A stretch of 64,000 bases of DNA from Olavius sp. associated proteobacterium Delta 1 (GTDB taxonomy: Bacteria; Desulfobacterota; Desulfobacteria; Desulfobacterales; JAFDCJ01), in the NCBI GenBank assembly GCA_902749685.1, contig CACVKW010001488.1:21677-85676 (forward strand), given 5' to 3'. The translations under genes were made by a program, and so were the position numbers. The notes below the pieces were generated by a model. It made no database searches, was not told the DNA's origin, and saw only the letters and a program-made list of their open reading frames with translations. Position 1 is the first letter of the stretch. Each line of letters opens with the position of its first letter. Positions 1 to 8,960 of the stretch are shown here, piece after piece.

Positions 1-1232
1 ATGTCCGGCCAGCCGAAAAGCTCGTTGCTGATGTCAAAGCCTGTTTCGAAGGGCTTAAGGGGTTTTACGGCCGGGAATTTTTGGTTCAGGCTCACGGAAA
101 CATTCCGTGCCCAGTTGTAGACCGGGCCGACTACCGGCAGAAAAAGCACCACATAAAGCAAGGCGGTCATCACAAACCCTGTTACAGCGGCCGCTGCGGA
201 CCAGCGGCGCCAGCGTGTTGCGGACGGGCTCAGTCGGGGGATTTTTTGCAAAATCACCATTGTAACCGCGATGGATCCGGTCCACCAGCCCACCGATGTC
301 CAGTGTGGCAGAATCTTGCTGGTTAAGCCCGTTAAACAGAAAAAAACGAAAAGCGGGATGCTGGTCCAGACCGCAAAGCGATCTGCTTCGCTGATTTTCT
401 GCTGGCGGATAATGACGATAAAAACGGCGATCAAAAGCCCAAAAATTATCGGTGACCAGGCACCGAGTTGGCCCCCGATGGCGGCTATAAATTTACCGGG
501 ATCAAGGCCGCCACCGGACCCCTGGCCTAATTGATATGAATAGGAAATCCAGCTGTGACGGGCGTTCCAGAGAATATTCGGCATAAATACAATCAGACCG
601 ATCAGTGCTGCGACATAGGGTTGAGCCTTTTTCAACCAAAAGCGATGATCGGCTGAGGTGATCAAATAGCCCAGCAGGCATAAAGCCAGCAATACCGCGT
701 GGTATTTGCTCAGCAGCGCACCGCCGAATAACAGCCCTGTCAGGATCCACATCGGCCACTTACCGGATTTCATGGCCTGCCACACCGCCAGCAGGGTCCC
801 GCACCAGAAAACATTCAAGGAGGCATCCGGCAGCAAGCCCACCAGCAAAAGGTGCTGGTAGGGCATCAGATGCAATAATACGGTCGCCCAGAATCCTACC
901 CGCTCGTCCCGGTAAAGCGCCAGCGCCAGGTATCTCAGCAGAACCAGGCTGATGACTGAACAAATAACCGGTCCCAGCCGCACCAGAAACACGCTGTCTC
1001 CAAAAATAGATGTCAAAGCTGCCAGAAAAGCGACCATGGGGGGGTGATCGAAATAGCCCCAGGCCAGGTGGCGGGAATATAATAAATAGTGGGATTCATC
1101 CACTCCCAGGCCAAATTTACCGGCCAGCAGCAGGCGAATGGCGGTGATAAAGGTTAGAAATAGCCAGAACAGGGTGCGATAGGTTTGCTGGGATTTTTTT
1201 GGGGTGCTCGATTGCATATTAAATAGGGCCAT
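1..1232 (-). CDS. GT39-family membrane glycosyltransferase (partial, runs off left edge)
   Basis: An open frame runs without a stop from a start at 1232 to the window edge (410 codons, C-terminus missing). The protein is strongly hydrophobic with many membrane segments. Near the N-terminus it has GVDESHY (Asp45-Glu46) followed by YFDHPPM, which is the acidic catalytic loop and the downstream motif of the dolichyl-phosphate-mannosyltransferase/ArnT (PMT_2) family. Members move a sugar from a polyprenyl-phosphate donor on the outer face of the inner membrane. ATG 1217 is an alternative start; neither has a clear ribosome site. It is read in the same direction as the GT9 gene upstream, so both probably belong to one envelope-glycan locus. 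Family call is firm; substrate unknown. Confidence 0.85.
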   Translation of the reverse strand, partial: MALFNMQSSTPKKSQQTYRTLFWLFLTFITAIRLLLAGKFGLGVDESHYLLYSRHLAWGYFDHPPMVAFLAALTSIFGDSVFLVRLGPVICSVISLVLLRYLALALYRDERVGFWATVLLHLMPYQHLLLVGLLPDASLNVFWCGTLLAVWQAMKSGKWPMWILTGLLFGGALLSKYHAVLLALCLLGYLITSADHRFWLKKAQPYVAALIGLIVFMPNILWNARHSWISYSYQLGQGSGGGLDPGKFIAAIGGQLGAWSPIIFGLLIAVFIVIIRQQKISEADRFAVWTSIPLFVFFCLTGLTSKILPHWTSVGWWTGSIAVTMVILQKIPRLSPSATRWRRWSAAAAVTGFVMTALLYVVLFLPVVGPVYNWARNVSVSLNQKFPAVKPLKPFETGFDISNELFGWPD

Positions 1233-1336
1233 ATTGGCTACGAAGGTCAAGAGCGAAACCACCCTTCGATATTCTGCGGTTCGCTGTTCAATCTATTGCC
1301 ACAAACGACGGACTAAATCCATTCAGCACAACTCAC

Positions 1337-2536
1337 CTATCCTTCCAAAATCTCCAAAGCATGTGCAAGCACCTCATTCGGATTTATTTTTTTCAAACAC
1401 AAATTGTCCCCGTCGCAGGGGGAATTGCGGTGGTTGTAGGCGGTGACGCAGGGCGAGCACGAAAGACCCAGAAAAATATTTAGCGCTTTTTCATCCAGCG
1501 GGCCATACAGTGCCGGTGTTTCCGGACCGTAAAAAATAATAGCCGGAATGGGGGTCATGGCGGCAAAATGCCCGGGCCCGCCGTCATTGGTGATCAGAAG
1601 AGAGGAAAAATGAAATATCAACATCAACTGCCGGATCGTTTTGGTATAGCCGGTTAAATCTACACAATTGCGGCTGCTGCTATGCGACAGGATCAGGCGG
1701 GCGATTTCTTTATCCTGGTTCAGGCCGATGATACACACGGCATATCCCCGATTCAGCAACTCTTCAGTCAGGGTGCAGTAATTTTCGAGGGGCCAGGCCC
1801 GGATAGGCAGCAGACCACCGCCGGGATAGATGAGTACGATCTTTTTGTCCTCAAGTTCCGGAGCCTCTGCAAACAGGTTTTTCCTTTCATTTTCAATTTC
1901 TTGCGCCTCAATCCGGATTGCGGGAATCTCAAATATTTGATCCACCACTTCATGTTTGGCTCTGGGATGAGTTTCCGAATCGATGGCTTCGACCAGGGTT
2001 AAAAACTGCCGGGAAATATGGTGATAGGGATTGTAAGGGACGGGTCGATTCATGAAATTACCGCGGTACAGACCTTCCTGGGTGTGGGGATGGAATCCGA
2101 CCCGCACAGCGGCGCCGCTGAGAAAGGCCAGAATACTGCTGATTCTGGAAAACAATTCGCAGTCGATAACCGTGTCGAATTTAAGTTTTCGCATTCTGGA
2201 CAGCCCGTTCTGGGTGTCCCTGATAAACGTCAGCATGGAGCTGTCTTTAATGGTTATGATATTTTTCGCCGGAACGATTCCTAATAATTCCACAACCTCC
2301 CGATTTTTTTCAAACAGCATTACATACAGATCGGACCGGGGATATTTTTCCTTCAGACGTTGAAACATCGGATGGGCCAAAACCAGGGCCCCCATTTCTG
2401 ATAAAAGGATGATGAGTATCTTTTGAGGTTCCACGGTATCGGAATCTTTTTTAAATAACCGGTAATACATAGAAAATAATCTGCAAATCAATGTTCCGAC
2501 ATAGCGATCGATGAAGCGCTGGGTTTCAATTTTCAT
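1337..2536 (-). CDS. Glycosyltransferase family 9 (heptosyltransferase-like)
   Basis: 399 residues. After a short N-terminal extension the Rossmann start KILIILLSEMGALVLAHP is typical of ADP-heptose:LPS heptosyltransferases, and the C-terminal half has TNDGGPGHFAAM and FYGPETPALYGP, the donor-binding region of GT9. A cysteine-containing tail (CSPCVTAYNHR...C...C) near residues 360-385 is also common in this family. Such enzymes add heptose or a related sugar to lipid A-core type acceptors at the cytoplasmic membrane face. A GAGG ribosome site lies 9 bases before the ATG. The gene is followed on its strand by the GT39 gene about 100 bases later. Family is clear; whether the sugar is heptose cannot be read from sequence. 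Confidence 0.88.
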   Translation of the reverse strand: MKIETQRFIDRYVGTLICRLFSMYYRLFKKDSDTVEPQKILIILLSEMGALVLAHPMFQRLKEKYPRSDLYVMLFEKNREVVELLGIVPAKNIITIKDSSMLTFIRDTQNGLSRMRKLKFDTVIDCELFSRISSILAFLSGAAVRVGFHPHTQEGLYRGNFMNRPVPYNPYHHISRQFLTLVEAIDSETHPRAKHEVVDQIFEIPAIRIEAQEIENERKNLFAEAPELEDKKIVLIYPGGGLLPIRAWPLENYCTLTEELLNRGYAVCIIGLNQDKEIARLILSHSSSRNCVDLTGYTKTIRQLMLIFHFSSLLITNDGGPGHFAAMTPIPAIIFYGPETPALYGPLDEKALNIFLGLSCSPCVTAYNHRNSPCDGDNLCLKKINPNEVLAHALEILEG

Positions 2537-2577
2537 ATACCGTATTCCTCATCCGGATCCGCCGCAGGCGGAATAAA

Positions 2578-2656
2578 AAGTGCCACAAAGGCACCAAGAC
2601 ACAAAGGGAATCTTCAGGTAAATAATTATCTTTGTGTCTTTATGTCTTGGTGGCGA
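2578..2656. repeat. Inverted 8-base-period repeat (hairpin)
   Basis: Two arms face each other: cacaaagg/caccaaga/cacaaagg on the left and ctttgtgt/ctttatgt/cttggtgg on the right, separated by about 25 bases. Each arm is itself a tandem run of 8-base units, and the arms are imperfect reverse complements, so the transcript of either strand would fold into a long hairpin. It sits between the divergent GT9 gene and the glycosyltransferase at 2889. The remaining spacer from 2657 to 2888 shows nothing else that I can name. A smaller hairpin (tccgcc/ggcgga, 2558-2572) lies just upstream of the GT9 start. Confidence 0.75.
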
Positions 2657-2888
2657 AAATGCGTTTTAAATTTTTCACCAATTAAACAATCCTTTCATAT
2701 ATCAAAATTGTTACTTAAAGCAAAGAATTTGAGGATAAATTTGCAGGAATGTTTGATGCGATGGGAATGATGTGATATAGGGAATACGGTAAATTTTCAC
2801 CGCACAGTTTGCAGCGGACGCTGAGAACACCAATAGACCAAAGTAGAACGATGTCTGCTTCGATTGGCAGAATCGATCGGAATAGGGA

Positions 2889-4088
2889 ATGCCCCGCAAC
2901 TCGACCTATAACATATTGATGTATTCCCACGACACCTATGGTCTCGGACATATTCGCAGGACCATGGCGATCGCAGCCCATTTATTGGGACCCCGCATCA
3001 ATATATTGATTCTGACGGGTTCGCCCATCGCCGGTCGATTTTCATTTCCGGAACAAATTGATTTTGTCCGGATCCCGGGGATGATTAAAAAGACCAACGA
3101 TGAATACCTGCCGCTTTCCATTAAGATCAATGTGCGGCATGCCCTGGATATTCGAAAAAACATTATCACGGCCACTGCTAAAACCTTTCAACCCCACCTA
3201 TTTATCGTGGACAAGGAACCTCTGGGACTGAAAAAAGAGGTGCTGCCCACATTGCAATGGCTGCGGCGCTGCCGACCCGACACACGATCTATTCTCGGGC
3301 TGCGGGATATTATGGATGATGCCGAGTCCGTAAAAAAAGACTGGCAGGAAAAACGTGTCTACCAGCACCTCGAAAAGCTCTACAGTGAAATCTGGATTTA
3401 TGGAATTCAGGATTTTTATGACCCGATCAAGGAGTATGAAATTTCCGATGCCATCAGCCGGAAAATACATTTTACAGGTTATATTCCCCGGAAAATACCC
3501 GGCAAAGATGCTGTGCGTCACGTTAAAAAAGAGATCGGTCTCAAGAAAGGCGAAAGACTGGTCGTGGTTACCACCGGTGGCGGCGGGGACGGCTACCGGG
3601 TCATGGATACCTACCTGACTGCCCTTGAAAATTATCACAGCAGCCTGCCGGTTATGAGTGTCTTGATCACAGGTCCATTTATGCCGAAGCAGGAACGGCG
3701 TGATGTTTTTAGACGCGCCAGGAAACTGGGATTGCGGACCTACCATTTTTATCGCCAGATGGAGAAAATATTTGCTGCAGCCGATATCGTCATCAGTATG
3801 GGGGGCTACAACACCCTGTGCGAAATCCTGGGCCAGGGAACCCTCAGTCTCGTCATCCCGCGGGAAACACCCCGTCAAGAGCAAATTATTCGTGCCCGGG
3901 CCTTCCATCGACAAAATCTGGTTGATTACATCCCCTGGGATGAATTTTCTCCCGCTCTTTTACACGAAAAACTGATCGCGCTCCTGCAAAATCCCGAACC
4001 CTACCACAACGCCATCTCCCGGTTCCGCTTGACCGGCATCGCAACCATGCAACAGCGCCTGCGTGAATTCAGGTGCAACAAGTTATGA
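2889..4088 (+). CDS. MurG-like glycosyltransferase (COG4671 type)
   Basis: 399 residues. The N-terminal motif HDTYGLGHIRRTMAIA and the C-terminal SMGGYNTLCEILGQG with PRETPRQEQ are the two signature blocks of predicted glycosyltransferases related to GT28/MurG (COG4671). The fold is a GT-B pair of Rossmann domains; the glycine-rich TTGGGGDGY near residue 235 begins the donor domain. It probably acts in the cytoplasm or at the inner membrane in making an exported glycan. Its stop codon overlaps the start of the next GT4 gene (ATGA), so the two are translationally coupled. Two more proteins of this family are encoded at 10150 and 12079. Acceptor and donor are unknown. Confidence 0.85.
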   Translation: MPRNSTYNILMYSHDTYGLGHIRRTMAIAAHLLGPRINILILTGSPIAGRFSFPEQIDFVRIPGMIKKTNDEYLPLSIKINVRHALDIRKNIITATAKTFQPHLFIVDKEPLGLKKEVLPTLQWLRRCRPDTRSILGLRDIMDDAESVKKDWQEKRVYQHLEKLYSEIWIYGIQDFYDPIKEYEISDAISRKIHFTGYIPRKIPGKDAVRHVKKEIGLKKGERLVVVTTGGGGDGYRVMDTYLTALENYHSSLPVMSVLITGPFMPKQERRDVFRRARKLGLRTYHFYRQMEKIFAAADIVISMGGYNTLCEILGQGTLSLVIPRETPRQEQIIRARAFHRQNLVDYIPWDEFSPALLHEKLIALLQNPEPYHNAISRFRLTGIATMQQRLREFRCNKL

Positions 4089-5344
4089 GCCTAGCCAAAC
4101 GACCGGTTCTGGGGATGATCCTGAAAGGATATCCCCGCATTTCCGAAACCTTCATCTCCAATGAAATACGCCTGCTGGAACAAAGCGGTTTTGAGATTCA
4201 CCTGTTTTCCATGCGGCAGCCCCGGGAGAAATTTTCCCACGACAGTGTCAAACAAATCCGGGCAGGGGTCGATTACCTGCCTGAAACCCTGATAAAGCCT
4301 CTGCCGCGGCTGGTGTACCACAATCTTTGTCTGGCCGCCAAAAATCCGGGAATTTATGGTGCCGCACTTAAGACGGCCTACCGTAGATTTTTAAGAACTC
4401 GAAAATCTGCCACCCTAAAGCATCTGCTGCAGGCCGGCTATCTGGTACACCGTCTGCTGCCTGAGCGCCGGGTGACGCATCTGCACGCTCATTTTGCCCA
4501 TTCTCCGACCTCGGTTGCCATGTTCACCAGTCGATTGACCGGCATACCGTTTAGTTTTACGGCCCATGCCAAAGATATCTACACCTCGGACCCCAGGCAA
4601 ATTCGCGAAAAAATCGGACTGGCCCGATTCGTGGTCACCTGCACTGAGTACAATAAAAAGCATCTTCGTGAACTTTCCGATGGACACTCAACCCCGATCC
4701 ATCGCAATTATCATGGAATCGATATCCGGCTTTTTTCCGCTAAAAATGAAATACCCCAAATGCCGGTCCCGCCCTATCAGATTCTGACCATTGCCCGTCT
4801 AACCGCCAAAAAAGGCTTGCCCACGATATACAAAGCGTTGCGAATCCTTTGTGATCAGGGGGTATCCGTGCACCACACCCATATCGGCGGGGGTGAAGAT
4901 GGTCAAAAAATTATGTCGCTGGTCAAGGACCTGGCCCTGGGATCCGTGACCCAGCTGCTGGGAACCCAGCCCCACCAGGTGGTTTTGGAGCACTATAAAA
5001 ATGCCGACCTTTTTGTGCTGGGCTGTGAAGTGGCTCCCAATGGTGATCGGGACGGCATCCCCAATGTGTTGATGGAGAGCATGGCCATGGGGCTACCGGT
5101 GATTGCGACCCATATCTCGGGTATACCGGAGCTGGTCGAAAATGAAAGAACCGGTCTGCTGGTGCCCCCCGGCCAGCCGGATAAACTGGCAGCGAGCATG
5201 CTGCGCATGCTGACCGATGAGGAGTTGAGAAACCGGGTCACTGCGGCAGGCAAACAGTGCGTGGCGCGGGAATTTGACAACCGGCAGCTGATCCAGGAGC
5301 TGGCGGAGGTCTACCGGCATGAAGGCATCGGGCAAAGAGCATAG
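4085..5344 (+). CDS. Glycosyltransferase family 4
   Basis: About 420 residues with a GT-B fold. N-terminal GYPRISETFISNEIRLLEQ is the start typical of WcaL/EpsD-like GT4 enzymes; HAHFAHSPTSVA and FTAHAKDIY mark the acceptor domain, and the C-terminal GIPNVLMESMAMGLPVIAT is the E-x7-E donor-binding motif of retaining GT4 enzymes. I place the start at ATG 4085, which overlaps the upstream stop and has AGGTG about 10 bases before it; GTG 4073 is possible. Likely role: transfer of a hexose to a lipid-linked or growing surface polysaccharide. The 3' end of the gene already runs into the 7-base repeat units found just downstream. Confidence 0.9.
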   Translation: MSLAKRPVLGMILKGYPRISETFISNEIRLLEQSGFEIHLFSMRQPREKFSHDSVKQIRAGVDYLPETLIKPLPRLVYHNLCLAAKNPGIYGAALKTAYRRFLRTRKSATLKHLLQAGYLVHRLLPERRVTHLHAHFAHSPTSVAMFTSRLTGIPFSFTAHAKDIYTSDPRQIREKIGLARFVVTCTEYNKKHLRELSDGHSTPIHRNYHGIDIRLFSAKNEIPQMPVPPYQILTIARLTAKKGLPTIYKALRILCDQGVSVHHTHIGGGEDGQKIMSLVKDLALGSVTQLLGTQPHQVVLEHYKNADLFVLGCEVAPNGDRDGIPNVLMESMAMGLPVIATHISGIPELVENERTGLLVPPGQPDKLAASMLRMLTDEELRNRVTAAGKQCVAREFDNRQLIQELAEVYRHEGIGQRA

Positions 5345-5361
5345 GGCACAGAGCATCGGGA
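5326..5361. repeat. Heptad tandem repeat, left arm of an inverted pair
   Basis: Units of seven bases ending in gca (gaaggca, tcgggca, aagagca, tagggca, cagagca, tcgggaa) run from the last codons of the GT4 gene into the spacer. The reverse complement of the same family (atgccct, ctgctct, ctgcgct, ctgccag) occurs at 5594-5622, after the four-helix-bundle fragment. The pair therefore encloses that fragment. Confidence 0.8.
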
Positions 5362-5583
5362 ATGTCTATGTCAAATAATATAGCAGAAGGTTCAGGCTCA
5401 TCCCATAAAAAAGAATCCAGCAATTTCCTAAATATCGCCCGTAGGTCAACATTTGAAAATGCGAATGCTCTTATATTATTTGAAATGAGAAAGCTAATTA
5501 ACCTGGAGCAACGTGATGACCTCTTGACGAGATTGAACATTCTCTGTCGACAAATTACCAGTTTTATAAAATCTTTAAAATAG
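5362..5583 (+). pseudogene. N-terminally truncated four-helix-bundle (S23/IVP-type) protein
   Basis: The 73-residue frame contains SNNIAEGSGSSHKKESSNFLNIA, the core motif of the four-helix-bundle family (TIGR02436, 23S rRNA intervening-sequence protein, related to Avd proteins). Family members are usually about 115-125 residues and have some 45-50 residues, the first helix and half of the second, before this motif; here that part is absent and replaced by 7-base repeat units. The C-terminal helices (LLTRLNILCRQITSFIKSLK) look intact. It is most likely a decayed remnant, although a shortened product from ATG 5362 cannot be excluded. It sits between two glycosyltransferase genes with which it has no obvious link. 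Confidence 0.75.
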
Positions 5584-5595
5584 AGGCTTTTCACT

Positions 5596-6774
5596 ATGCC
5601 CTCTGCTCTCTGCGCTCTGCCAGCCAGCAACAGACAGATGCCTTTAACTCGGCGCCCATTGCGAATTGCTTTTTATGCCCCATTCAAACCCCTGGATCAC
5701 CCGCATCCCTCCGGCGATCTGGTAACGGCCAGCGGGATATTCGATTTCCTGGTGCAATGTGGCCATCAGGTATATCCGGCAAGCCATTTGCGCTGTCGCT
5801 GGATTTACTGGAAACCCTGGTTGTGGCTGAAAATGATTTGGGAGAAAAGACAGGTTGCGCAACAGTTTTCTGACACTTCTGTTGATTTATGGCTCACCTA
5901 CCACAGCTATTATAAAGCACCGGATTTACTGGGTCCCACGGTCGCCGGAAAATTGAATATTCCTTATGTTATATTTCAGGGCATTTATTCCACCAAGCGC
6001 CGGCGCCAATTGACAGCCAAAGCGGGTTTTTATCTGAATAAAAAATCCCTTTGTGCCGCCAATCATGTATTCACCAACAAATCCGTCGATCTGCTCAATC
6101 TCAAACGCCTCTTACCCGAAAACCGGGTTACCTATGTGGCGCCGGGCATTATCCCGCATGATTTTTGCGCTGATGATCGTGCCAGGTCGCAACTGCGAAA
6201 ACAATGGAATGTCGGGGATGAGCCGGTGATTTTTTCAGCGGCCATGTTCAGACCGGATGTTAAAACCGAAGGGCTGACCTGGCTGATTCGAGCCTGCGGC
6301 GAGCTATATCGACAGGGGCAAAATTTTCGGTTGGTCATCGCCGGTGATGGCAAACAAAGAGAAAAACTCCAACAGCTGGCCGATGAACATGTGGGGGATC
6401 GAGTATTATTTTTGGGGAAAATACCGCGCCAGGATATATATCGCTTTTACAGTGCCGCCGACATATTTGTTTTCCCGGGTATCAGAGAATCATTGGGCAT
6501 GGTTTTTCTGGAAGCTCAATCCTGCGGGTTGCCGGTGGTGGCATTTAACAATGCCGGGGTTCCGGAAGCGGTGGCCGATGGTAAAACCGGATTGCTGGTG
6601 CCCATGTATGCCCTGGAGCCGTTTGTGGATGCCATCAGACGCCTGTTGGTCGATGAAAATCTGCGCCAACAGATGGGCTTTGCTGCGAAATCTTATGTGC
6701 GCGAATATCATGATTTAAATAAAAATTATCGGGAACTTGAACTGGCGCTAAATGCAATTGTAAAAGGTCGATGA
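5596..6774 (+). CDS. Glycosyltransferase family 4
   Basis: About 390 residues, GT-B fold. The catalytic core begins at LRIAFYAPFKPLDHPHPSGD; the C-terminal FPGIRESLGMVFLEAQSCGLP holds the E-x7-E motif and is followed by GVPEAVADGKTGLLVP. ATG 5596 has AGAGG nine bases upstream, but the first 14 residues (MPSALCALPASNRQ) are simply a translated 7-base repeat array, so the ancestral start may have been ATG 5638. It probably adds a sugar to the same surface glycan as the neighbouring transferases. Family certain, start uncertain, substrate unknown. Confidence 0.88.
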   Translation: MPSALCALPASNRQMPLTRRPLRIAFYAPFKPLDHPHPSGDLVTASGIFDFLVQCGHQVYPASHLRCRWIYWKPWLWLKMIWEKRQVAQQFSDTSVDLWLTYHSYYKAPDLLGPTVAGKLNIPYVIFQGIYSTKRRRQLTAKAGFYLNKKSLCAANHVFTNKSVDLLNLKRLLPENRVTYVAPGIIPHDFCADDRARSQLRKQWNVGDEPVIFSAAMFRPDVKTEGLTWLIRACGELYRQGQNFRLVIAGDGKQREKLQQLADEHVGDRVLFLGKIPRQDIYRFYSAADIFVFPGIRESLGMVFLEAQSCGLPVVAFNNAGVPEAVADGKTGLLVPMYALEPFVDAIRRLLVDENLRQQMGFAAKSYVREYHDLNKNYRELELALNAIVKGR

Positions 6775-6880
6775 TAGTTTTTGCTTGACCGTTTTACCAT
6801 TTCGGGATGAACTCCGAAAAAGTTCGCATCACGCCATGGCGAAAATTTTTTTATGATTTGTGGAATGGGAATATTATTTC

Positions 6881-7540
6881 ATGACCCGGATCCACCTCAG
6901 CGGTGAATATCCCAAAATGCATGATCAATATAAGACAACCCGCTTTGGTCTGATTCGCCACGCTCAAACGGTCTGGAATCGGGGGAAAAAAATCCAGGGG
7001 CACAGCGACTCTCCGTTGACCGCTGACGGCGAAAAACAGGCCTCAAGCTGGGGGCAGATTTTATCACAGTTCTCATGGGACCGCATACTGGCAAGCGATG
7101 CCGGACGCGCTCTGGCAACCGCTGAAAGAATCAATGCCTTTTTGAAAATCCCGCTGACGATCGACTCCCGGCTCAAAGAGCAGGATTGGGGCCAATGGGA
7201 GGGCAAGACGGTCCGACAGGTCGAAGACGAAGCACGGCAGGTGCTGGATGAGCAGGTAAATTCCGGCTGGGGCTTTTGTCCGCCCGGCGGTGAATCTCGC
7301 CGCCGTGTATTGAAGAGAAGCCAACTGGCATTGCAGGAAGCTGCCGAACGTTTTCCCGGCCAAAATCTACTGCTGGTAACCCACGAAGGAATCGTTAAAA
7401 GTCTGATCTACCATCTTTGCGGGCGTCAGTTTCTGCCCGGTGAGCCCGCGATCCTTAAATCCTATCAGCTTCACCGGTTGGTTTACGACAGCAGCGGGCT
7501 CCGAATAGAAGAAATAAATGCGCTGAGACTTGGTTCATAG
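6881..7540 (+). CDS. Histidine phosphatase (phosphoglycerate mutase-like)
   Basis: About 220 residues of the branch-1 histidine phosphatase superfamily. GLIRHAQTVWN carries the catalytic RHG-type signature (Arg-His followed here by Ala instead of Gly), and LLVTHEGIVKSL supplies the second catalytic histidine; DSPLTADGEKQA and ASDAGRALATAERI are the conserved substrate-pocket segments. The family hydrolyses phosphate monoesters (for example alpha-ribazole phosphate or sugar phosphates). In this glycan locus a sugar-phosphate substrate is a reasonable guess. Starts at GTG 6860, ATG 6881 and ATG 6917 are in frame; I chose 6881, but 6917 has a GGTGA upstream and begins closer to the domain. Confidence 0.85.
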   Translation: MTRIHLSGEYPKMHDQYKTTRFGLIRHAQTVWNRGKKIQGHSDSPLTADGEKQASSWGQILSQFSWDRILASDAGRALATAERINAFLKIPLTIDSRLKEQDWGQWEGKTVRQVEDEARQVLDEQVNSGWGFCPPGGESRRRVLKRSQLALQEAAERFPGQNLLLVTHEGIVKSLIYHLCGRQFLPGEPAILKSYQLHRLVYDSSGLRIEEINALRLGS

Positions 7541-7582
7541 AGGGAGTTCCATTGGTATATAATCAGATAGAATTCCACAAAT

Positions 7583-7673
7583 ATTCACTATTCAATTTTC
7601 AATATTCACTCTGGTATACAGTGTCTATCCAGCGCTATCTTTTAACCCCGAACCCGGAACTTTGAACCCTAAT
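7583..7673. repeat. Two heptad repeat runs
   Basis: The 130-base spacer contains a run with unit attcaat/tttcaat/attcact (7583-7610) and a second, unrelated in sequence but also of seven bases (cccgaac, ccggaac, tttgaac, cctaatg; about 7647-7673). The second ends on the ATG of the deacetylase gene, so the repeat supplies its start codon and no ribosome site is visible. Confidence 0.7.
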
Positions 7674-8412
7674 GCCATACCTGATGATTCATGACATCCG
7701 CCAAGAATATTTGAATTTGAATCTGGCTCGATACCGCTTGACCTTTGATGACGGGCTTTTTTCCCAGTACTATTATTATCCGCTGTATAATGATCACCCT
7801 GAGAAGTTAACATTCTTTATTGCCACCTCGTTTGTCCGGCCCGGTCAAGCTCGAAGCATGTTTACCGGTGAATATATTCCTTATTTAAAACCGAAAAAAT
7901 ATATGTACCGCAGCTTTATCAAACAGCAGTTCGATCACTTCATGACCATCGAAGAGGTTCAGGAGCTTGCGGCGAAGCCGAACGTGCAGATCGGTGTCCA
8001 CAGCCATTTGCACGACGTCATCTTGACCCGCACTCACCCGCGCAAGAGAAAGCCTCTTAGCAAATGGAAACTGGAGCGGTTTCAGAATTCCCCCGAAATT
8101 GGCAGGCGGGACTTGAGCATCCGGTCCAAAATTGCTTTTCAGGGGTTTCATTTTCAGGAAGGTTTGCTTAGCCGCAGATCCAGCTCGGAATGGGAGGACT
8201 ACATCAGATATGACACCGAACACTGCTTAAAATGGGTGGCCGACAACCTGGGGTTTACGCCTGAATTGTATTGTTTCCCGTTTAACGAGCACAATGAAAA
8301 ACTAATAGCGATTCTCAAATCCTTCGGGCTAAATAAATTTTTTGGCGCCAGGCCGGGCAAAAACACCCAAGTGCTCGGCCGGCTAGATATTGACAGCCTG
8401 GTTGCTGATTAA
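7672..8412 (+). CDS. Polysaccharide deacetylase (CE4, NodB homology)
   Basis: 246 residues. LTFDDGLFSQYYY holds the catalytic and metal-binding aspartates of the NodB domain, VHSHLHDV gives the H-x3-H type zinc ligands, and CFPFNEHNEK with the following SFG repeats the later family motif. These enzymes remove N- or O-acetyl groups from glycans. No signal peptide or membrane segment is visible, so it would act in the cytoplasm on a precursor, as related enzymes in lipopolysaccharide and exopolysaccharide loci do. Starts ATG 7672 or 7684 are both possible. It differs clearly from the second deacetylase at 11300. Confidence 0.85.
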   Translation: MPYLMIHDIRQEYLNLNLARYRLTFDDGLFSQYYYYPLYNDHPEKLTFFIATSFVRPGQARSMFTGEYIPYLKPKKYMYRSFIKQQFDHFMTIEEVQELAAKPNVQIGVHSHLHDVILTRTHPRKRKPLSKWKLERFQNSPEIGRRDLSIRSKIAFQGFHFQEGLLSRRSSSEWEDYIRYDTEHCLKWVADNLGFTPELYCFPFNEHNEKLIAILKSFGLNKFFGARPGKNTQVLGRLDIDSLVAD

Positions 8413-8514
8413 TTCATCTCTGTCAACCGCTGGGTATGACGTTCAACCCATAACGATTAACGCCGAACGGCGTCAAGCTCGGATTGAATAAACGACTTTG
8501 GTAGTCGAAAACTG

Positions 8515-8700
8515 ATGGAAATTAAAAAATACATCGTCACCGATTTAAAGACAGCCGTGGCAATAGAGGGCTTCTGGCAGACCCTTACCCTGCCGATAAC
8601 CAAACACCGGGCCTTGTCCTACTGCCGCAATCCGCGGGCGGATGCGGATGATCCGGTTTAAGAAATCTACGTTATCCAAGGCAACGGTAACCCAATCGCC
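8515..8700 (+). pseudogene. Decayed GNAT acetyltransferase fragment
   Basis: From ATG 8515 a 48-codon frame (MEIKKYIVTDLKTAV...) contains ITKHRALSYCRNPRADADD and then a stop at 8659-8661. The block corresponds to ISLLRAKSQSKNPQGQPDD in the intact GNAT protein encoded on the opposite strand at 8961-10019, and both match the N-terminal region of one GNAT subfamily. After the stop the same frame continues with a short EIYVIQGNGNPIA that would align with the next strand of the fold. The piece is thus an N-terminal remnant of a paralogue. The rest of the spacer up to 8960 has an 80-codon frame (8642-8884) without recognisable similarity. Confidence 0.6.
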
Positions 8701-8960
8701 TAACCCGGACGAGCCGGAAGTTTCACTCATTCTTTTGATGCAGACGAAAAAAAATATTGCGGTTATCCAATTACTTTCTCAACTGCCCGCCGCGAAGCTG
8801 ATTTTGAGGGCGGATGACCGTTTCCTGTTCTCTTACAATCGGGATCTGCTGCCTGCGGAAATTTCACAGCGCCTCACTCCTTGAGAATTCCGAATCTCGA
8901 ATGGCGAATCCTCCGGAGGCGATTCCACCCTGCGGCATTTGATATCCTGCGCTTGGCTTT

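Noticed and set aside
3198..3914. 238-codon minus-strand frame opposite the MurG-like glycosyltransferase gene
   Set aside because: Antisense shadow of a clear coding gene, without domain motifs.
5326..5640. Complete 23S rRNA intervening sequence
   Set aside because: Although the protein family fits, the flanks are protein genes, not 23S rRNA, and the gene is truncated.
8642..8884. Plus-strand frame of 80 codons after the GNAT remnant
   Set aside because: No similarity recognised; it starts inside the remnant in another frame and is probably degenerate sequence.
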